Source: Candidatus Pantoea formicae (GTDB lineage: Bacteria; Pseudomonadota; Gammaproteobacteria; Enterobacterales; Enterobacteriaceae). From it: 64,000 nt of DNA. The DNA is taken from contig NZ_VWXD01000002.1 in assembly GCF_011752625.1 (NCBI RefSeq), forward strand, positions 620,001 to 684,000. Direction: 5' to 3'. Positions 10,905-19,878 of this stretch are shown in pieces. Position 1 is the first letter of the stretch; every line of letters begins with the position of its first letter. The position numbers and the translations under genes are program-made. The notes beneath the pieces are model-generated. The model was not told the origin of the DNA and did not search any database. It saw only the letters and a list, made by a program, of their open reading frames with translations.

Positions 10905-10935
10905 TTGACCTTCCCCTGAATGGAAGGTTTAGGCT
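10905..10935 (+). promoter_or_regulatory. CueR-controlled copA promoter
   Basis: The -35 TTGACC (10905-10910) and -10 TAGGCT (10930-10935) are separated by 19 bp, the long spacer typical of MerR-family promoters. The spacer holds the dyad ACCTTCC-N7-GGAAGGT (10908-10928), which matches the CueR box at E. coli copA. CueR with Cu(I) would untwist the spacer and activate. Confidence 0.92.
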
Positions 10936-10990
10936 CTATAACTAATGCAAAGTTTGCAGACAGTCAAACCTCTCGTTTAAGGAGTTTAAG

Positions 10991-11205
10991 ATGTCACACA
11001 CACAATTACTGGCGCTCGACGGTTTGTCTTGCGGTCACTGTGTTAAACGGGTCAAAGAAGCGCTGGAACAGCGTGACGATGTTGAACAAGCAGAAGTGAC
11101 GCAACAGGAAGCACGTATCACAGGGGCGGCCAACGTTGCTGACCTGATCGCCACCGTTGAGCAGGCGGGCTATCACGCGGCAGTCAAAGACAGCCCAAAG
11201 CCTAA
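10991..11205 (+). CDS. copA(Z): CopA(Z): copper chaperone made by -1 frameshift within copA
   Basis: Programmed -1 frameshifting in E. coli copA yields a free metal-binding domain that acts as a copper chaperone (published for E. coli by Meydan and colleagues). The heptamer C CCA AAG is at 11194-11200, with codons 69-70 (Pro-Lys) in frame 0. Slippage re-pairs as CCC AAA, then reads GCC and meets TAA at 11203-11205, giving a product of 71 residues that contains GLSCGHC. The slip site and immediate stop are visible; use in this organism is inferred. Confidence 0.82.
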
Positions 11206-13495
11206 TCCGTTGCCAGCAGCAGAGCCGCAGCCGGAGGCGCTGACAACGGAGCCACGATCGCAACCGGCAGTCGAAAACCTCCCTGTTCACCATTTACTGA
11301 TTGGCGGCATGAGTTGCGCCAGCTGTGTGAGCCGGGTGGAGCAGGCGTTGCAAAATGTGCCTGGCGTCAGTCAGGCACGAGTGAACCTTGGTGAACGCAG
11401 TGCGCTGGTCTTGGGTGATGCGCCAGCGGAAGCACTGCTGGGTGCAGTCGATCATGCTGGCTACTCGGCGGAAATCATCGACGATGAACAAACCCGCCGT
11501 GAACGTCAGCAGGTCACGGCACAACAAGCGATGCGCCGCTATAGCTGGCAGGCCGCATTAGCGCTGCTGCTCGGCGTGCCGATGATGATCTGGGGCATGC
11601 TTGGCGACAACATGATGCTAAGTGAAGCTAACCAGACGCTGTGGCGTTCTCTGGGTCTGATTACCCTGCTGGTGATGGTGATCGCTGGCGGTCATTTTTA
11701 TCGCAGCGCCTGGCGCAGCCTGCTGCGCGGTACTGCCACAATGGATACTCTGGTCGCGCTGGGAACCGGTGCCGCCTGGCTCTTTTCCATGAGCGTGGCC
11801 CTGTGGCCTGAGTTTTTCCCCCTACAGGCGCGACATCTTTATTTTGAAGCGAGCGTGATGATCGTTGGCTTAATCAACCTCGGCCATGCGCTGGAACAAC
11901 GGGCGCGCCAGCGGGCATCGAAAGCACTGGAACGTCTGCTGGATCTCACGCCAGCTCAAGCCCGCGTGATCGGCGATCAAGGCGAAGTACTGCTGCCCCT
12001 GAGCGACGTACAGCCCGGTATGCTACTGAAACTGGTCACCGGCGATCGTGTCCCCGTGGATGGTGAAGTCGAGAGTGGCGAAGCCTGGTTTGATGAGGCG
12101 ATGTTAACGGGTGAAGCGGTGCCTCAGGCTAAACAGCCTGGCGATAAAGTCTATGCTGGGACGCTGGTGCAAGACGGTACGCTGCGCTTCGTCGCACGCG
12201 CGACCGGAAGCCACACCACGCTGGCACGCATTATTAATCTGGTACGCCAGGCACAGAGCAGTAAGCCCGAGATTGGCCGTCTGGCGGATCGTATCTCCGC
12301 CGTATTTGTTCCCGTGGTGGTTGCCATCGCGATGCTGAGTGGCCTGGTGTGGTATCTGGTCGGCCCGCAGCCGCAGCTCGCCTACACCCTGGTGATTGTG
12401 ACCACTGTACTCATTATCGCCTGCCCTTGCGCATTGGGCTTGGCGACACCGATGTCGGTCATTGCAGGCGTGGGCCGTGCGGCGGAACTCGGCGTGTTGG
12501 TCAGGGATGCGGATGCGCTGCAGCGCGCCAGTGAAGTCGACACCATCGTGTTTGATAAAACCGGCACCCTGACGCGTGGCACTCCCCAAGTCAGCGATGT
12601 GCTGCTGTATGGCGACTGGAATCGCCAGCAAGTATTAAGTGCCGCCGCGCAGCTGGAACAAGGTTCTAGCCATCCACTGGCAAAAGCGATTCTGGCGGCA
12701 GCACCCGATATCAGTGAAGAGGTCTCAAAGCAATTTCGTACAATACGCGGCAAAGGCGTTAGCGCTAAAGTCGCAGGCAGAACACTGTGGCTGGGGAATC
12801 AGGCACTGCTGGATGAGCAGCATATCGATTACTCCGCCGCCCAGGCCGATATTGAACGCCTGGCGCAGCAAGGCGCCACACCCGTGCTGCTGGCAGACAA
12901 TCGTCAACTGCTCGGTCTTATTGCCCTGCGCGACAGCTTGCGTCCTGAGAGTAAAGCCGCGCTACAGCGCCTACATCAGTCAGGCTATCGGCTGATTATG
13001 TTAACCGGCGATCATCAGCAAACGGCACAGGCCATTGCAGCTGAGGCGGGCATTGATGAGGTGATTGCTGGCGTGCTGCCAGAAGGCAAGGCACAGGCGA
13101 TTATCCAACTCCAGCAGCAGGGCCGCAAAGTGGTGATGGTTGGCGATGGCATTAACGATGCACCGGCGCTGGCGCAAGCCGATGTGGGCATTGCGATGGG
13201 CGGTGGCAGTGATGTCGCGGTCGAAACCGCAGCCATGACGCTGATGCGCAGTGATTTACACTGCGTTGCCGATGCGCTGGCGATGGCAAGCGCTACGCTG
13301 CGCAATATGCGGCAGAATTTGCTCGGGGCCTTTATTTATAACAGCTTGGGGATTCCGATTGCTGCGGGCGTGCTTTATCCCTTCACCGGGCTGCTGTTAA
13401 GCCCGATTGTGGCAGGGGCCGCCATGGCGCTGTCATCGATTACCGTGGTGAGCAACGCTAACCGTTTGTTGCGCTTTATGCCCGTTCAGCGCTGA
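10991..13495 (+). CDS. copA: Cu(I)-exporting P1B-type ATPase CopA
   Basis: Pumps Cu(I) from the cytoplasm to the periplasm. The 834-residue protein has two heavy-metal-associated domains: GLSCGHC (about 11-17) and GMSCASC (about 107-113). Eight TM helices include the CPC motif in [10 protein letters not shown], with actuator loop LTGEAVP, phosphorylation site DKTGTLT, nucleotide-site SSHPLA, and hinge [10 protein letters not shown]. The length matches E. coli CopA. A slippery CCCAAAG after the first metal domain gives a short chaperone product (annotated separately). Confidence 0.97.
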   Translation: MSHTQLLALDGLSCGHCVKRVKEALEQRDDVEQAEVTQQEARITGAANVADLIATVEQAGYHAAVKDSPKPNPLPAAEPQPEALTTEPRSQPAVENLPVHHLLIGGMSCASCVSRVEQALQNVPGVSQARVNLGERSALVLGDAPAEALLGAVDHAGYSAEIIDDEQTRRERQQVTAQQAMRRYSWQAALALLLGVPMMIWGMLGDNMMLSEANQTLWRSLGLITLLVMVIAGGHFYRSAWRSLLRGTATMDTLVALGTGAAWLFSMSVALWPEFFPLQARHLYFEASVMIVGLINLGHALEQRARQRASKALERLLDLTPAQARVIGDQGEVLLPLSDVQPGMLLKLVTGDRVPVDGEVESGEAWFDEAMLTGEAVPQAKQPGDKVYAGTLVQDGTLRFVARATGSHTTLARIINLVRQAQSSKPEIGRLADRISAVFVPVVVAIAMLSGLVWYLVGPQPQLAYTLVIVTTVLIIACPCALGLATPMSVIAGVGRAAELGVLVRDADALQRASEVDTIVFDKTGTLTRGTPQVSDVLLYGDWNRQQVLSAAAQLEQGSSHPLAKAILAAAPDISEEVSKQFRTIRGKGVSAKVAGRTLWLGNQALLDEQHIDYSAAQADIERLAQQGATPVLLADNRQLLGLIALRDSLRPESKAALQRLHQSGYRLIMLTGDHQQTAQAIAAEAGIDEVIAGVLPEGKAQAIIQLQQQGRKVVMVGDGINDAPALAQADVGIAMGGGSDVAVETAAMTLMRSDLHCVADALAMASATLRNMRQNLLGAFIYNSLGIPIAAGVLYPFTGLLLSPIVAGAAMALSSITVVSNANRLLRFMPVQR

Positions 13496-13566
13496 TCGCC
13501 ATCTCTGCCCTGTTTTTCGGCGAGTGAAATCGCTAGCATGGATTTTTGACTCAAAAAGGACAGGGC

Positions 13567-14364
13567 ATGAGACGGAGTCTGTGGCAAAGCCTTCAGCAGT
13601 TGACCGCTACCCTCTTCCCGGCGCGTTACAGCTGGCCGGCTATGGATATTCAGTTGGGTAATCGTCGCCTGCATCTGGCCGGCAGTATTCATATGGGCAC
13701 GCGCGATATGCAGCCGCTACCCGCGGGGTTATTACGCCAACTCAATAAAGCCGATGCGTTAATTGTCGAAGCGGACATCACCCAAGGCGCATCCCCCTTT
13801 ACCAATGATGATGTACATCCACCGCTGGAAACGCGGCTGGATGCTGACGTCATACATCAGCTGAATGCGCTGTGCGATACACTCTCACTGTCGCCAGACA
13901 TATTTGACACACTGCCGTTCTGGCAGATCGCCCTGATGCTGCAAGCGCAGCAGGCACAGCGTCTGGGATTAAGACCGCAATACGGCATCGATTATCAATT
14001 GCTGCTGGCAGCGAAGTCGGCCAATAAACGCATTATTGAGCTGGAAGGCCCAGACACGCAGATCGCGCTGTTGAAGTCTCTGCCGCAAGATGGCCTGCCG
14101 CTGCTGCTGGATACGCTGGAGCACTGGCACACCAATGCTCGCCTGCTGCAAACCATGATCAGTTGGTGGCTGGATGCGCCGCCCAAGCAGCAGCCGGTGG
14201 CACTTCCCACCACCTTCAGCAGCGAGCTGAATGACACGCTGATGCGCAACCGCAATCAACACTGGCGGGAGTTATTGCTGGCGCTGCCGAAAGGGCGTTA
14301 TGTAGTCGCGGTAGGTGCGCTGCATCTGTATGGCGATGATAATTTGCCAGCGTTGTTGAAATAA
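13567..14364 (+). CDS. ybaP: TraB/GumN-family protein YbaP
   Basis: Member of the TraB/PrgY/GumN family (PF01963), possibly a Tiki-like metalloprotease fold; its function in enterobacteria is not established. The 265-residue protein has the family motifs GSIHMG (about 43-48), an EADI pair, YGIDYQLL, ELEG, and the C-terminal VVAVGALHLYG. No classical signal peptide is visible. The ATG at 13567 follows AAGGACAGG; the reading from TTG at 13546 is less likely. Length equals that of E. coli YbaP (264). Confidence 0.88.
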   Translation: MRRSLWQSLQQLTATLFPARYSWPAMDIQLGNRRLHLAGSIHMGTRDMQPLPAGLLRQLNKADALIVEADITQGASPFTNDDVHPPLETRLDADVIHQLNALCDTLSLSPDIFDTLPFWQIALMLQAQQAQRLGLRPQYGIDYQLLLAAKSANKRIIELEGPDTQIALLKSLPQDGLPLLLDTLEHWHTNARLLQTMISWWLDAPPKQQPVALPTTFSSELNDTLMRNRNQHWRELLLALPKGRYVVAVGALHLYGDDNLPALLK

Positions 14365-14428
14365 CAGAGTGAATCCGTAGCGTCTCAATTTCAGGCGGAT
14401 GCGTTTTATTGGTCGTGATCGGTGGGGC

Positions 14429-14511
14429 AAAAAAAGAAGGCCAATATCGCTATTGGCCCGTCAAAGAGGAATTTGTTTATGATTTTGGTTATCGCCAGGG
14501 TTACTGGCGCG
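14429..14511 (-). ncRNA. chiX: Small regulatory RNA ChiX (MicM/SroB)
   Basis: Hfq-dependent sRNA that represses the chitoporin gene chiP and is titrated by the chbBC mRNA in E. coli and Salmonella. It lies in the conserved place between ybaP and ybaK, on the opposite strand. Reading in reverse, TTCCTCTTTGACGGGCC (the target-pairing region), then the terminator stem GGGCCAATAGCGATATTGGCC and a T7 run, are as in E. coli. The 5' half is diverged and forms a different hairpin (CGCCAG-TAAC-CTGGCG region at 14491-14509). The 5' end is estimated from the usual 84-nt length. Confidence 0.9.
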
Positions 14512-14594
14512 GGCCAATTTTCGCGCAAAGTTCAGAATTTCGCCAGTATTATTCGCTCAATCTGAAATAAGAATTTTCGTAGCAAGGATCGAAC

Positions 14595-15074
14595 ATGACA
14601 CCCGCTGTAAAACTGCTGGAAAAACAAAAGGTCGCTTTTACTCTGCATCCGTACGACCACGACAGCCAAGAGACCCACTTTGGCGATGAGGCAGTACGCA
14701 AGCTCAATCTGGATGCCCGACAGGTGTTTAAAACGCTGCTAGTGGCGCTTAACGGCGATGCCAAAGCGTTGGCCGTGGCGGTGACGCCAGTTACTTGCCA
14801 ACTCGATCTGAAAAAAGTGGCGAAAGCGCTAGGAGCCAAAAAAGCAGACATGGCTGACCCGCAGCTGGCACAGCGCGTAACCGGCTATCTGGTGGGCGGT
14901 ATCAGCCCGCTCGGGCAGAAAAAACGCCTGCCCACCGTTATCGACCAGCAAGCCGCAGAGTTTGCCACCATCTTTATCTCTGGCGGCAAACGAGGATTAG
15001 ATATCGAACTGGCAGCCCAGGATTTAGCACGACTGCTGGATGCCACGCTGGCGGATGTCGCGCGGCGTGATTAG
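14595..15074 (+). CDS. ybaK: Cys-tRNA(Pro)/Cys-tRNA(Cys) deacylase YbaK
   Basis: Hydrolyses cysteine mis-attached to tRNA-Pro by prolyl-tRNA synthetase. The 159-residue protein has the YbaK/EbsC fold with the conserved VFKTLLV (catalytic Lys, about residue 46) and the [17 protein letters not shown] block. Length equals that of E. coli YbaK. It starts 84 bp after the chiX promoter side. Its stop overlaps the 3' end of the convergent LysR gene by 4 bp. Confidence 0.95.
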   Translation: MTPAVKLLEKQKVAFTLHPYDHDSQETHFGDEAVRKLNLDARQVFKTLLVALNGDAKALAVAVTPVTCQLDLKKVAKALGAKKADMADPQLAQRVTGYLVGGISPLGQKKRLPTVIDQQAAEFATIFISGGKRGLDIELAAQDLARLLDATLADVARRD

Positions 15075-15940
15075 TCCGGTTGCTGGGCGCAGAGTTGGTC
15101 AATCATCCAGCGACCTGCAGGTCCAGGTGGGTTACGGCGCGACCAGATAACGTCCACAGCAATATGCTGCGGCCATCCCGGTACGGGCAACTCCTTGAGT
15201 ACCTGGTGACCAAACTGCTCCACCAGCCAGCGGGGTAATACGCTCCAGCCGAACCCCTGCTCCGCCATCTCCAGCAATAACAGATAAGAGGGTGCGGACC
15301 AGACGCGTCCCGCAGGCAGAGGTTCACGGTTTTGCACCCAGGTATTGAGGCGCAAATGGCGTAACTCACCCAACTGACCTTCACTCACCTGCGCTAACTG
15401 CGACAGCGCGTGATCTTGATGCAGATAGATTGCCATCTGCGCCCCCACCTGCAAACGCGCGACCGCCAAATCCGGTGGCAGCTGCGGCTGCGCACGCACA
15501 ACACCCAGATGCACCCGCCCCGCCTGCAAGAGATCCAGCGCATCGGCATCTTCGGCAATCATGCATTCAAATTCGATGTCGGGATAACGCGCCTCAAATC
15601 GGTTGAGCAGATTTTCATGGTGGTCGGCCTGCCAGAAATCGGAAATAGCCAGACTCAAACGCGGCTCAACCCCCTGTGACAGGCGCACGGCCAGTTCATC
15701 GAGTCTCTGACTGGCGGCAAGAATCTGCTGCACCTGGGCCAGTGCGCGTTGGCCTTGTTCCGTTAACACCGGTTGACGACCACTGCGATCAAACAGGGTA
15801 AAGCCAAGATCGTCTTCCAAATTGGCCACCGCGCTGCTGATGGTCGACTGGCTTTTTGCCAAGGCGCGCGCCGCGGCTGAAAAGGATCCACTGGCCACGG
15901 TCTGCACAAAGGCCTCAAGGGATTCTGGGGAGTATTTCAT
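15071..15940 (-). CDS. LysR-family regulator, divergent from a PACE efflux gene
   Basis: A 289-residue LysR-type regulator: the N-terminal helix-turn-helix (about 4-60, [20 protein letters not shown]) is followed by a periplasmic-binding-like effector domain (about 90-285). It is divergently placed 90 bp from the PACE transporter gene, the usual arrangement of an AceR-type activator controlling an efflux pump. The pair is absent from this place in E. coli, where ybaK-ushA neighbours differ. The effector is unknown; regulation of the adjacent gene is inferred from position only. Confidence 0.85.
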   Translation of the reverse strand: MKYSPESLEAFVQTVASGSFSAAARALAKSQSTISSAVANLEDDLGFTLFDRSGRQPVLTEQGQRALAQVQQILAASQRLDELAVRLSQGVEPRLSLAISDFWQADHHENLLNRFEARYPDIEFECMIAEDADALDLLQAGRVHLGVVRAQPQLPPDLAVARLQVGAQMAIYLHQDHALSQLAQVSEGQLGELRHLRLNTWVQNREPLPAGRVWSAPSYLLLLEMAEQGFGWSVLPRWLVEQFGHQVLKELPVPGWPQHIAVDVIWSRRNPPGPAGRWMIDQLCAQQPD

Positions 15941-16030
15941 GGTGAACCATCGCTTTTATCGATAGGTAATCATTTTATCTTAGCATTTCACGGTGAGAAA
16001 ATACGCGGCGTTACCCAAAAGGAGGTTTAT

Positions 16031-16462
16031 ATGCGTACCCGTTCGCTGAAAGAACGTTTTTGTCATGCCGCAGGATTTGAAGTGTTGGCAATTGTGACCG
16101 TTGCCCCGCTGGCTGCCTGGGTTATGGATAAACCGCTGTTTCAGATGGGCGCGTTGGCTATCATGCTGTCAACGGTCGCGATGCTGTGGAACATGATCTA
16201 CAACAGCGGCTTTGATCGTATCTGGCCACCGCAAGTCAAACGCGGTCTCGGTCTGCGCGCCATCCACGCGCTGGGCTTTGAGGGCGGTTTTATTGTAATC
16301 GGTTTGCCGATTGCCGCCTGGATGCTGAGCATCTCGCTGCTGGACGCATTTTTGTTGGAAGTGGCGTTCTTCTTGTTCTTTCTGCCCTACACCATGGCCT
16401 ACAACTGGATGTGGGATAAATTGCGCCACCGCTGGGTAGCGCAAAAGTCCTGTCAGGCATAA
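16031..16462 (+). CDS. PACE-family multidrug/biguanide efflux transporter
   Basis: Proteobacterial antimicrobial compound efflux (AceI-like) inner-membrane transporter of 143 residues. Two tandem bacterial transmembrane pair domains are visible, each starting with the PACE signature: RFCHAAGFE (about 10-18) and RAIHALGFE (about 76-84), with WNMIYN and YTMAYN as the second signatures. Four TM helices are predicted; the conserved Glu in helix 1 (GFE) is the proton-coupling residue in AceI. An AGGAGG site is 8 nt before the ATG. Substrates cannot be read from sequence; chlorhexidine, acriflavine and short-chain diamines are known for relatives. Confidence 0.9.
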   Translation: MRTRSLKERFCHAAGFEVLAIVTVAPLAAWVMDKPLFQMGALAIMLSTVAMLWNMIYNSGFDRIWPPQVKRGLGLRAIHALGFEGGFIVIGLPIAAWMLSISLLDAFLLEVAFFLFFLPYTMAYNWMWDKLRHRWVAQKSCQA

Positions 16463-16467
16463 ATATC

Positions 16468-16531
16468 GGTGCGCACCATTGCGCACCCCACAAAACGCCT
16501 GATGTCATTGTAAGGCCGCCATTCATGGCGG
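16468..16531. repeat. Two intergenic palindromes between convergent genes
   Basis: Two hairpins separate the PACE gene and ushA: GGTGCGC-N6-GCGCACC (16468-16487) and CCGCCAT-TC-ATGGCGG (16516-16531). Either could terminate transcription, although T runs are short. The second has the same CAT-TC-ATG apex as the hairpin at 26882-26901, so it may belong to a small intergenic palindrome family. Confidence 0.6.
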
Positions 16532-16546
16532 TCTTCATGCATCTGC

Positions 16547-18298
16547 TTAATTATGCGCCGCTCGCGGCCAGATCCACGCCAGGATGCTTTGCGGGTAATA
16601 GCGCTTCTTTGGTTTTTCCTCGGCTTTACCCCGCTCCTGCACCTGCTGTTCCGTCAGATGAACAATCCCGCTGGGCACGTAGTCGGCGATTTTCAGTGGT
16701 GAATGCTGGCTGACGTAATCACGCAGCACATCAGCATCACGCAGCCCGCTATGAGTGAATCCCGCATGGGTCTCGATAGAAGGATAGCCATCGCCACCAC
16801 TGGCATTAAAGCTATTGGTGGCCATGCGATAGGTTTTATCCTTCTGCAACGGCTCGCCGTTGATCTTCACCTCACTCACCGTTTTGCCATCCGCGACCAG
16901 GCTAATATTGCTGAACTGCGCATAGCCGCCAGAGTTGGTTTTGATATTGGCGACCGTGGCAAGATAGTTCAGCAATTCGTCACCCGTCAGCGTGACAGAA
17001 ACCACCTGATTACCAAACGGCTGCACTTGCAGCAGGTCGCGCCAGCTCAGCTTGCCCTGAGCCAGTGACGTTCTAATCCCTCCGCCGCTCATCACGGCGA
17101 AATCGGCTTTTGTGGCTGCCATCTGCGCCCGCAGGATCAGCTGCCCCAGGTTGGTTTGCTCGAAGCGCACCTTGTCACGCTCACCGACAAATACCCCGTC
17201 ACTGCTGCCCACATTCACATCCAGTTTTTTCGCTGCGCGCAGTTGATAGGGTGTTAATAGCTTCATCATCGCGCTGTTTGGCGGGATCGCTTCCTGCCAG
17301 GTCAGCCAGGAGGTGCTGCCGTCCAGATTTTTCACTTCATGCTTCAAATTCACCGGGATCAGTTGGTAGTTATCCAGCGTTAACTCGCCGTTGCGGAAGG
17401 TGAAATCACCGCGCCCGACATATTTACCCCACTCTTTCGCCTGCATGATCCACACGCCGTTTTGTTGATCCGGCTGGCAAGGCTGGCCTGGCTGATAATC
17501 TTTGACGCTGACGTTCTCTTTCGCCATGCAAACCGCGTCCTGCGAGTGGCCGCCAATAATAATATTGATGGTGCCTGGCGGCAGGCTGCGCGCCAACTCT
17601 ACATCGCCTGGTGCATTGCTGCCGTGCTGACCATCGTCGTAATGCCCCATGTGGGTCAACGCCACAATCACATCAGGTTTTTCAGTGGCTCGCAGTTCGG
17701 CTACCGCTTTTTCTGTCTCTTTCACCGGATCGCGGATGTCGATCTCAGCGATATTTTCGGGATTGGAGATTTTCAGCGTGTCAGTGGTGGTCAAGCCAAT
17801 CACCGCAATCTTCAGCCCCATACGATTGAAAATCGCCCAAGGTTTAAACAGGCGCTGATCGGTGCCTTTCTGATAAATATTGGCGGAGAGGAAGGGAAAC
17901 TTGGCCCATTTCTGCTGCTTCTGCAGCACGCTGAGGGGTTTGTCGAATTCGTGATTGCCCAGCGCCATGGCATCGTAGCCAATCAGATTCATGCCGCGAA
18001 TATCCGGCTCAGCATCCAGTAAATCCGATTCGGGTACGCCGGTATTCACGTCACCTGCCGAGAGTATCAGCGCACCGCCGCCTTTTGCCTGCACGTCATA
18101 ACGCTGGCTATCCATCAGCGTTTTTTGCGCCGCCAGGCCATACTCGCCTTGTGCATCAGGCCAATAGCGACCGTGATGATCGTTAGTGTGCAGAATACTA
18201 AATCGATAACTGCGATCCGTTTGCCATGCCTGTGCCAACATCGGCAGCAATAGCATGATCAGCGCCAGCCAGCGCCCTCTCCGCGGTAATGACAACAA
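16547..18298 (-). CDS. ushA: Periplasmic UDP-sugar hydrolase / 5'-nucleotidase
   Basis: Degrades UDP-sugars and nucleotides in the periplasm for uptake. A signal peptide (LALIMLLLPMLAQA) is followed by the metallophosphoesterase domain: HTNDHHG, GDVNTG, GNHEFD, THMGHYD, and GGHSQD with dimetal ligands. The C-terminal substrate domain carries SGGGIR and NSFNASGGDGYP. I place the start at TTG 18298, which sits 6 nt after AAGGAGA; a GTG at 18328 is open but lacks such a site. The C-terminus runs about 35 residues beyond E. coli UshA, with a basic then aromatic tail (KPKKRYYPQS). Confidence 0.92.
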   Translation of the reverse strand: MLSLPRRGRWLALIMLLLPMLAQAWQTDRSYRFSILHTNDHHGRYWPDAQGEYGLAAQKTLMDSQRYDVQAKGGGALILSAGDVNTGVPESDLLDAEPDIRGMNLIGYDAMALGNHEFDKPLSVLQKQQKWAKFPFLSANIYQKGTDQRLFKPWAIFNRMGLKIAVIGLTTTDTLKISNPENIAEIDIRDPVKETEKAVAELRATEKPDVIVALTHMGHYDDGQHGSNAPGDVELARSLPPGTINIIIGGHSQDAVCMAKENVSVKDYQPGQPCQPDQQNGVWIMQAKEWGKYVGRGDFTFRNGELTLDNYQLIPVNLKHEVKNLDGSTSWLTWQEAIPPNSAMMKLLTPYQLRAAKKLDVNVGSSDGVFVGERDKVRFEQTNLGQLILRAQMAATKADFAVMSGGGIRTSLAQGKLSWRDLLQVQPFGNQVVSVTLTGDELLNYLATVANIKTNSGGYAQFSNISLVADGKTVSEVKINGEPLQKDKTYRMATNSFNASGGDGYPSIETHAGFTHSGLRDADVLRDYVSQHSPLKIADYVPSGIVHLTEQQVQERGKAEEKPKKRYYPQSILAWIWPRAAHN

Positions 18299-18460
18299 AG
18301 CCGATCTCCTTATTCTGCGTTTTCCCACTAACCAGTGGACTTAATGTGCTTTATCTCTCTTCTGTGTCGCACAGATGGCACTTTAACTCAAGACGAAAGG
18401 CTTATAGAGTCATTCAGGTATTAACAAATTGATAACGATAAACGCACTCTCAGGATTTTT

Positions 18461-19657
18461 ATGGCAAGTGACATCGCAACCCCGGCACGCACTCCGGGAC
18501 GGACCGCTTTTGGCATTTTAGGTGCTATTAGCCTCGCGCATCTGCTCAACGACATGCTGCAATCGCTGCTGTTAGCGATCTATCCCATGCTGCAGAAAGA
18601 TTTTAGCCTTAACTTCGTTCAGATTGGTCTGATCACGCTGACATTCCAGGTGACGGCCTCCCTACTGCAACCGCTCATCGGCTATTACACCGATAAATAC
18701 CCCAAGCCTTGGTCACTGCCGGTTGGCATGGGCTTTACCTTGTGCGGTCTACTGTTACTGACGTTCTCCAGCACTTATCCGCAAGTGCTGCTCGCCGCTG
18801 CGCTGGTGGGCAGTGGATCCTCGGTGTTTCACCCTGAATCCTCTCGCGTGGCACGTATGGCCTCGGGTGGACGTCATGGTCTGGCACAGTCGCTGTTTCA
18901 GGTCGGTGGTAATTTTGGTAGCGCGCTAGGACCATTGCTGGCGGCGATGATCGTGGCACCTTACGGTAAAGGCCATCTCGGCTGGTTTGTATTGGTGGCC
19001 ATGCTGGGCATTATTGTGCTGTTGCAGGTGAGCCGCTGGTATAGCCACCAGCATCGCGCCAGCAAGACAAAGAGCAGCGTTGTGCCGGAAAGCTCGCTGC
19101 CGCGTAAAAAGGTCGCGTTGGCAATTACCATTTTGCTGCTGCTAATTTTCTCCAAATACTTCTACCTCACCAGCCTGAGCAGCTATTACACCTTCTATCT
19201 GATGCAGAAATTTGGGCTATCGGTGCAAGCCTCGCAGTTCCATCTGTTTGCATTCCTGGGTGCGGTAGCGGCGGGCACCATTATTGGCGGTCCGATTGGC
19301 GATAAAATTGGCCGTAAATATGTGATTTGGGTATCGATTCTCGGCGTTGCGCCTTTTACCTTGCTCTTGCCACACGCGTCATTAATGTGGACCAGCGTAT
19401 TAAGCGTCATCATCGGACTGATTCTCGCGTCGGCGTTTTCCGCCATTTTAGTGTACGCGCAAGAATTGATGCCGGGACGTATCGGTATGGTTTCTGGGCT
19501 GTTTTTCGGTTTTGCCTTCGGTATGGGCGGGCTGGGTGCCGCTGTGCTCGGCGTGGTGGCTGACCACACCAGCATTGAAGGGGTATATCAAATCTGTGCC
19601 TGGCTGCCTTTGATTGGCCTTTTGACCGCTTTCCTGCCTGATAACCGTCACGCCTGA
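18461..19657 (+). CDS. fsr: Fosmidomycin resistance MFS transporter Fsr
   Basis: Major-facilitator efflux protein of 398 residues, with 12 TM segments expected, closely matching E. coli Fsr. Visible features include an N-terminal GILGAISLAHLLNDMLQS, the loop 2-3 region YYTDKYPKPW, and the equivalent loop in the second half GDKIGRKY, a clear MFS signature. It is divergent from ushA across about 160 bp; I see no operator there. Its start has only a weak ribosome-binding site (TCAGGATTTTT). Confidence 0.92.
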   Translation: MASDIATPARTPGRTAFGILGAISLAHLLNDMLQSLLLAIYPMLQKDFSLNFVQIGLITLTFQVTASLLQPLIGYYTDKYPKPWSLPVGMGFTLCGLLLLTFSSTYPQVLLAAALVGSGSSVFHPESSRVARMASGGRHGLAQSLFQVGGNFGSALGPLLAAMIVAPYGKGHLGWFVLVAMLGIIVLLQVSRWYSHQHRASKTKSSVVPESSLPRKKVALAITILLLLIFSKYFYLTSLSSYYTFYLMQKFGLSVQASQFHLFAFLGAVAAGTIIGGPIGDKIGRKYVIWVSILGVAPFTLLLPHASLMWTSVLSVIIGLILASAFSAILVYAQELMPGRIGMVSGLFFGFAFGMGGLGAAVLGVVADHTSIEGVYQICAWLPLIGLLTAFLPDNRHA

Positions 19658-19878
19658 GCCGCTTTTGGGGGGCAACGTTTTTTCCTCGCCCCCCCTTCAC
19701 TCTGCGGAAAATCTGCCGATAGTAAGAGATAACTGAGGAAAATGCGGCTTCAGCTGCGTTTTCTTCTTATTTTTTCAATTTATTCGCTTTTCACCGCTCA
19801 AATGTTTAAACGCGGTTAGCGAATGTGCATTACACTAGGTTGTTACAAGCGGATACATTTGCACACAAGGAGACAGGC

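Noticed and set aside
14479..14565. 28-codon ATG frame near ybaK (MILVIARVTGAG).
   Set aside because: It overlaps the chiX sRNA and its upstream region on the other strand; no conservation evidence and other frames are equally open.
14415..14570. Open frame of 51 codons from a GTG with aromatic-rich, protein-like translation (EGQYRYWPVKEEFVYDFGYR), and a possible frameshifted form from ATG 14399 through an A7 run.
   Set aside because: The stretch is the complement of ChiX: the A7 is the sRNA terminator T run and the repeated-looking codons are its stem. No ribosome-binding site is present, so coding is not supported.
18298..18328. GTG start for UshA 30 bp upstream.
   Set aside because: No ribosome-binding site there, and the extra MGKRRIRRSA would lengthen the signal peptide N-region; TTG 18298 has a strong AAGGAGA.
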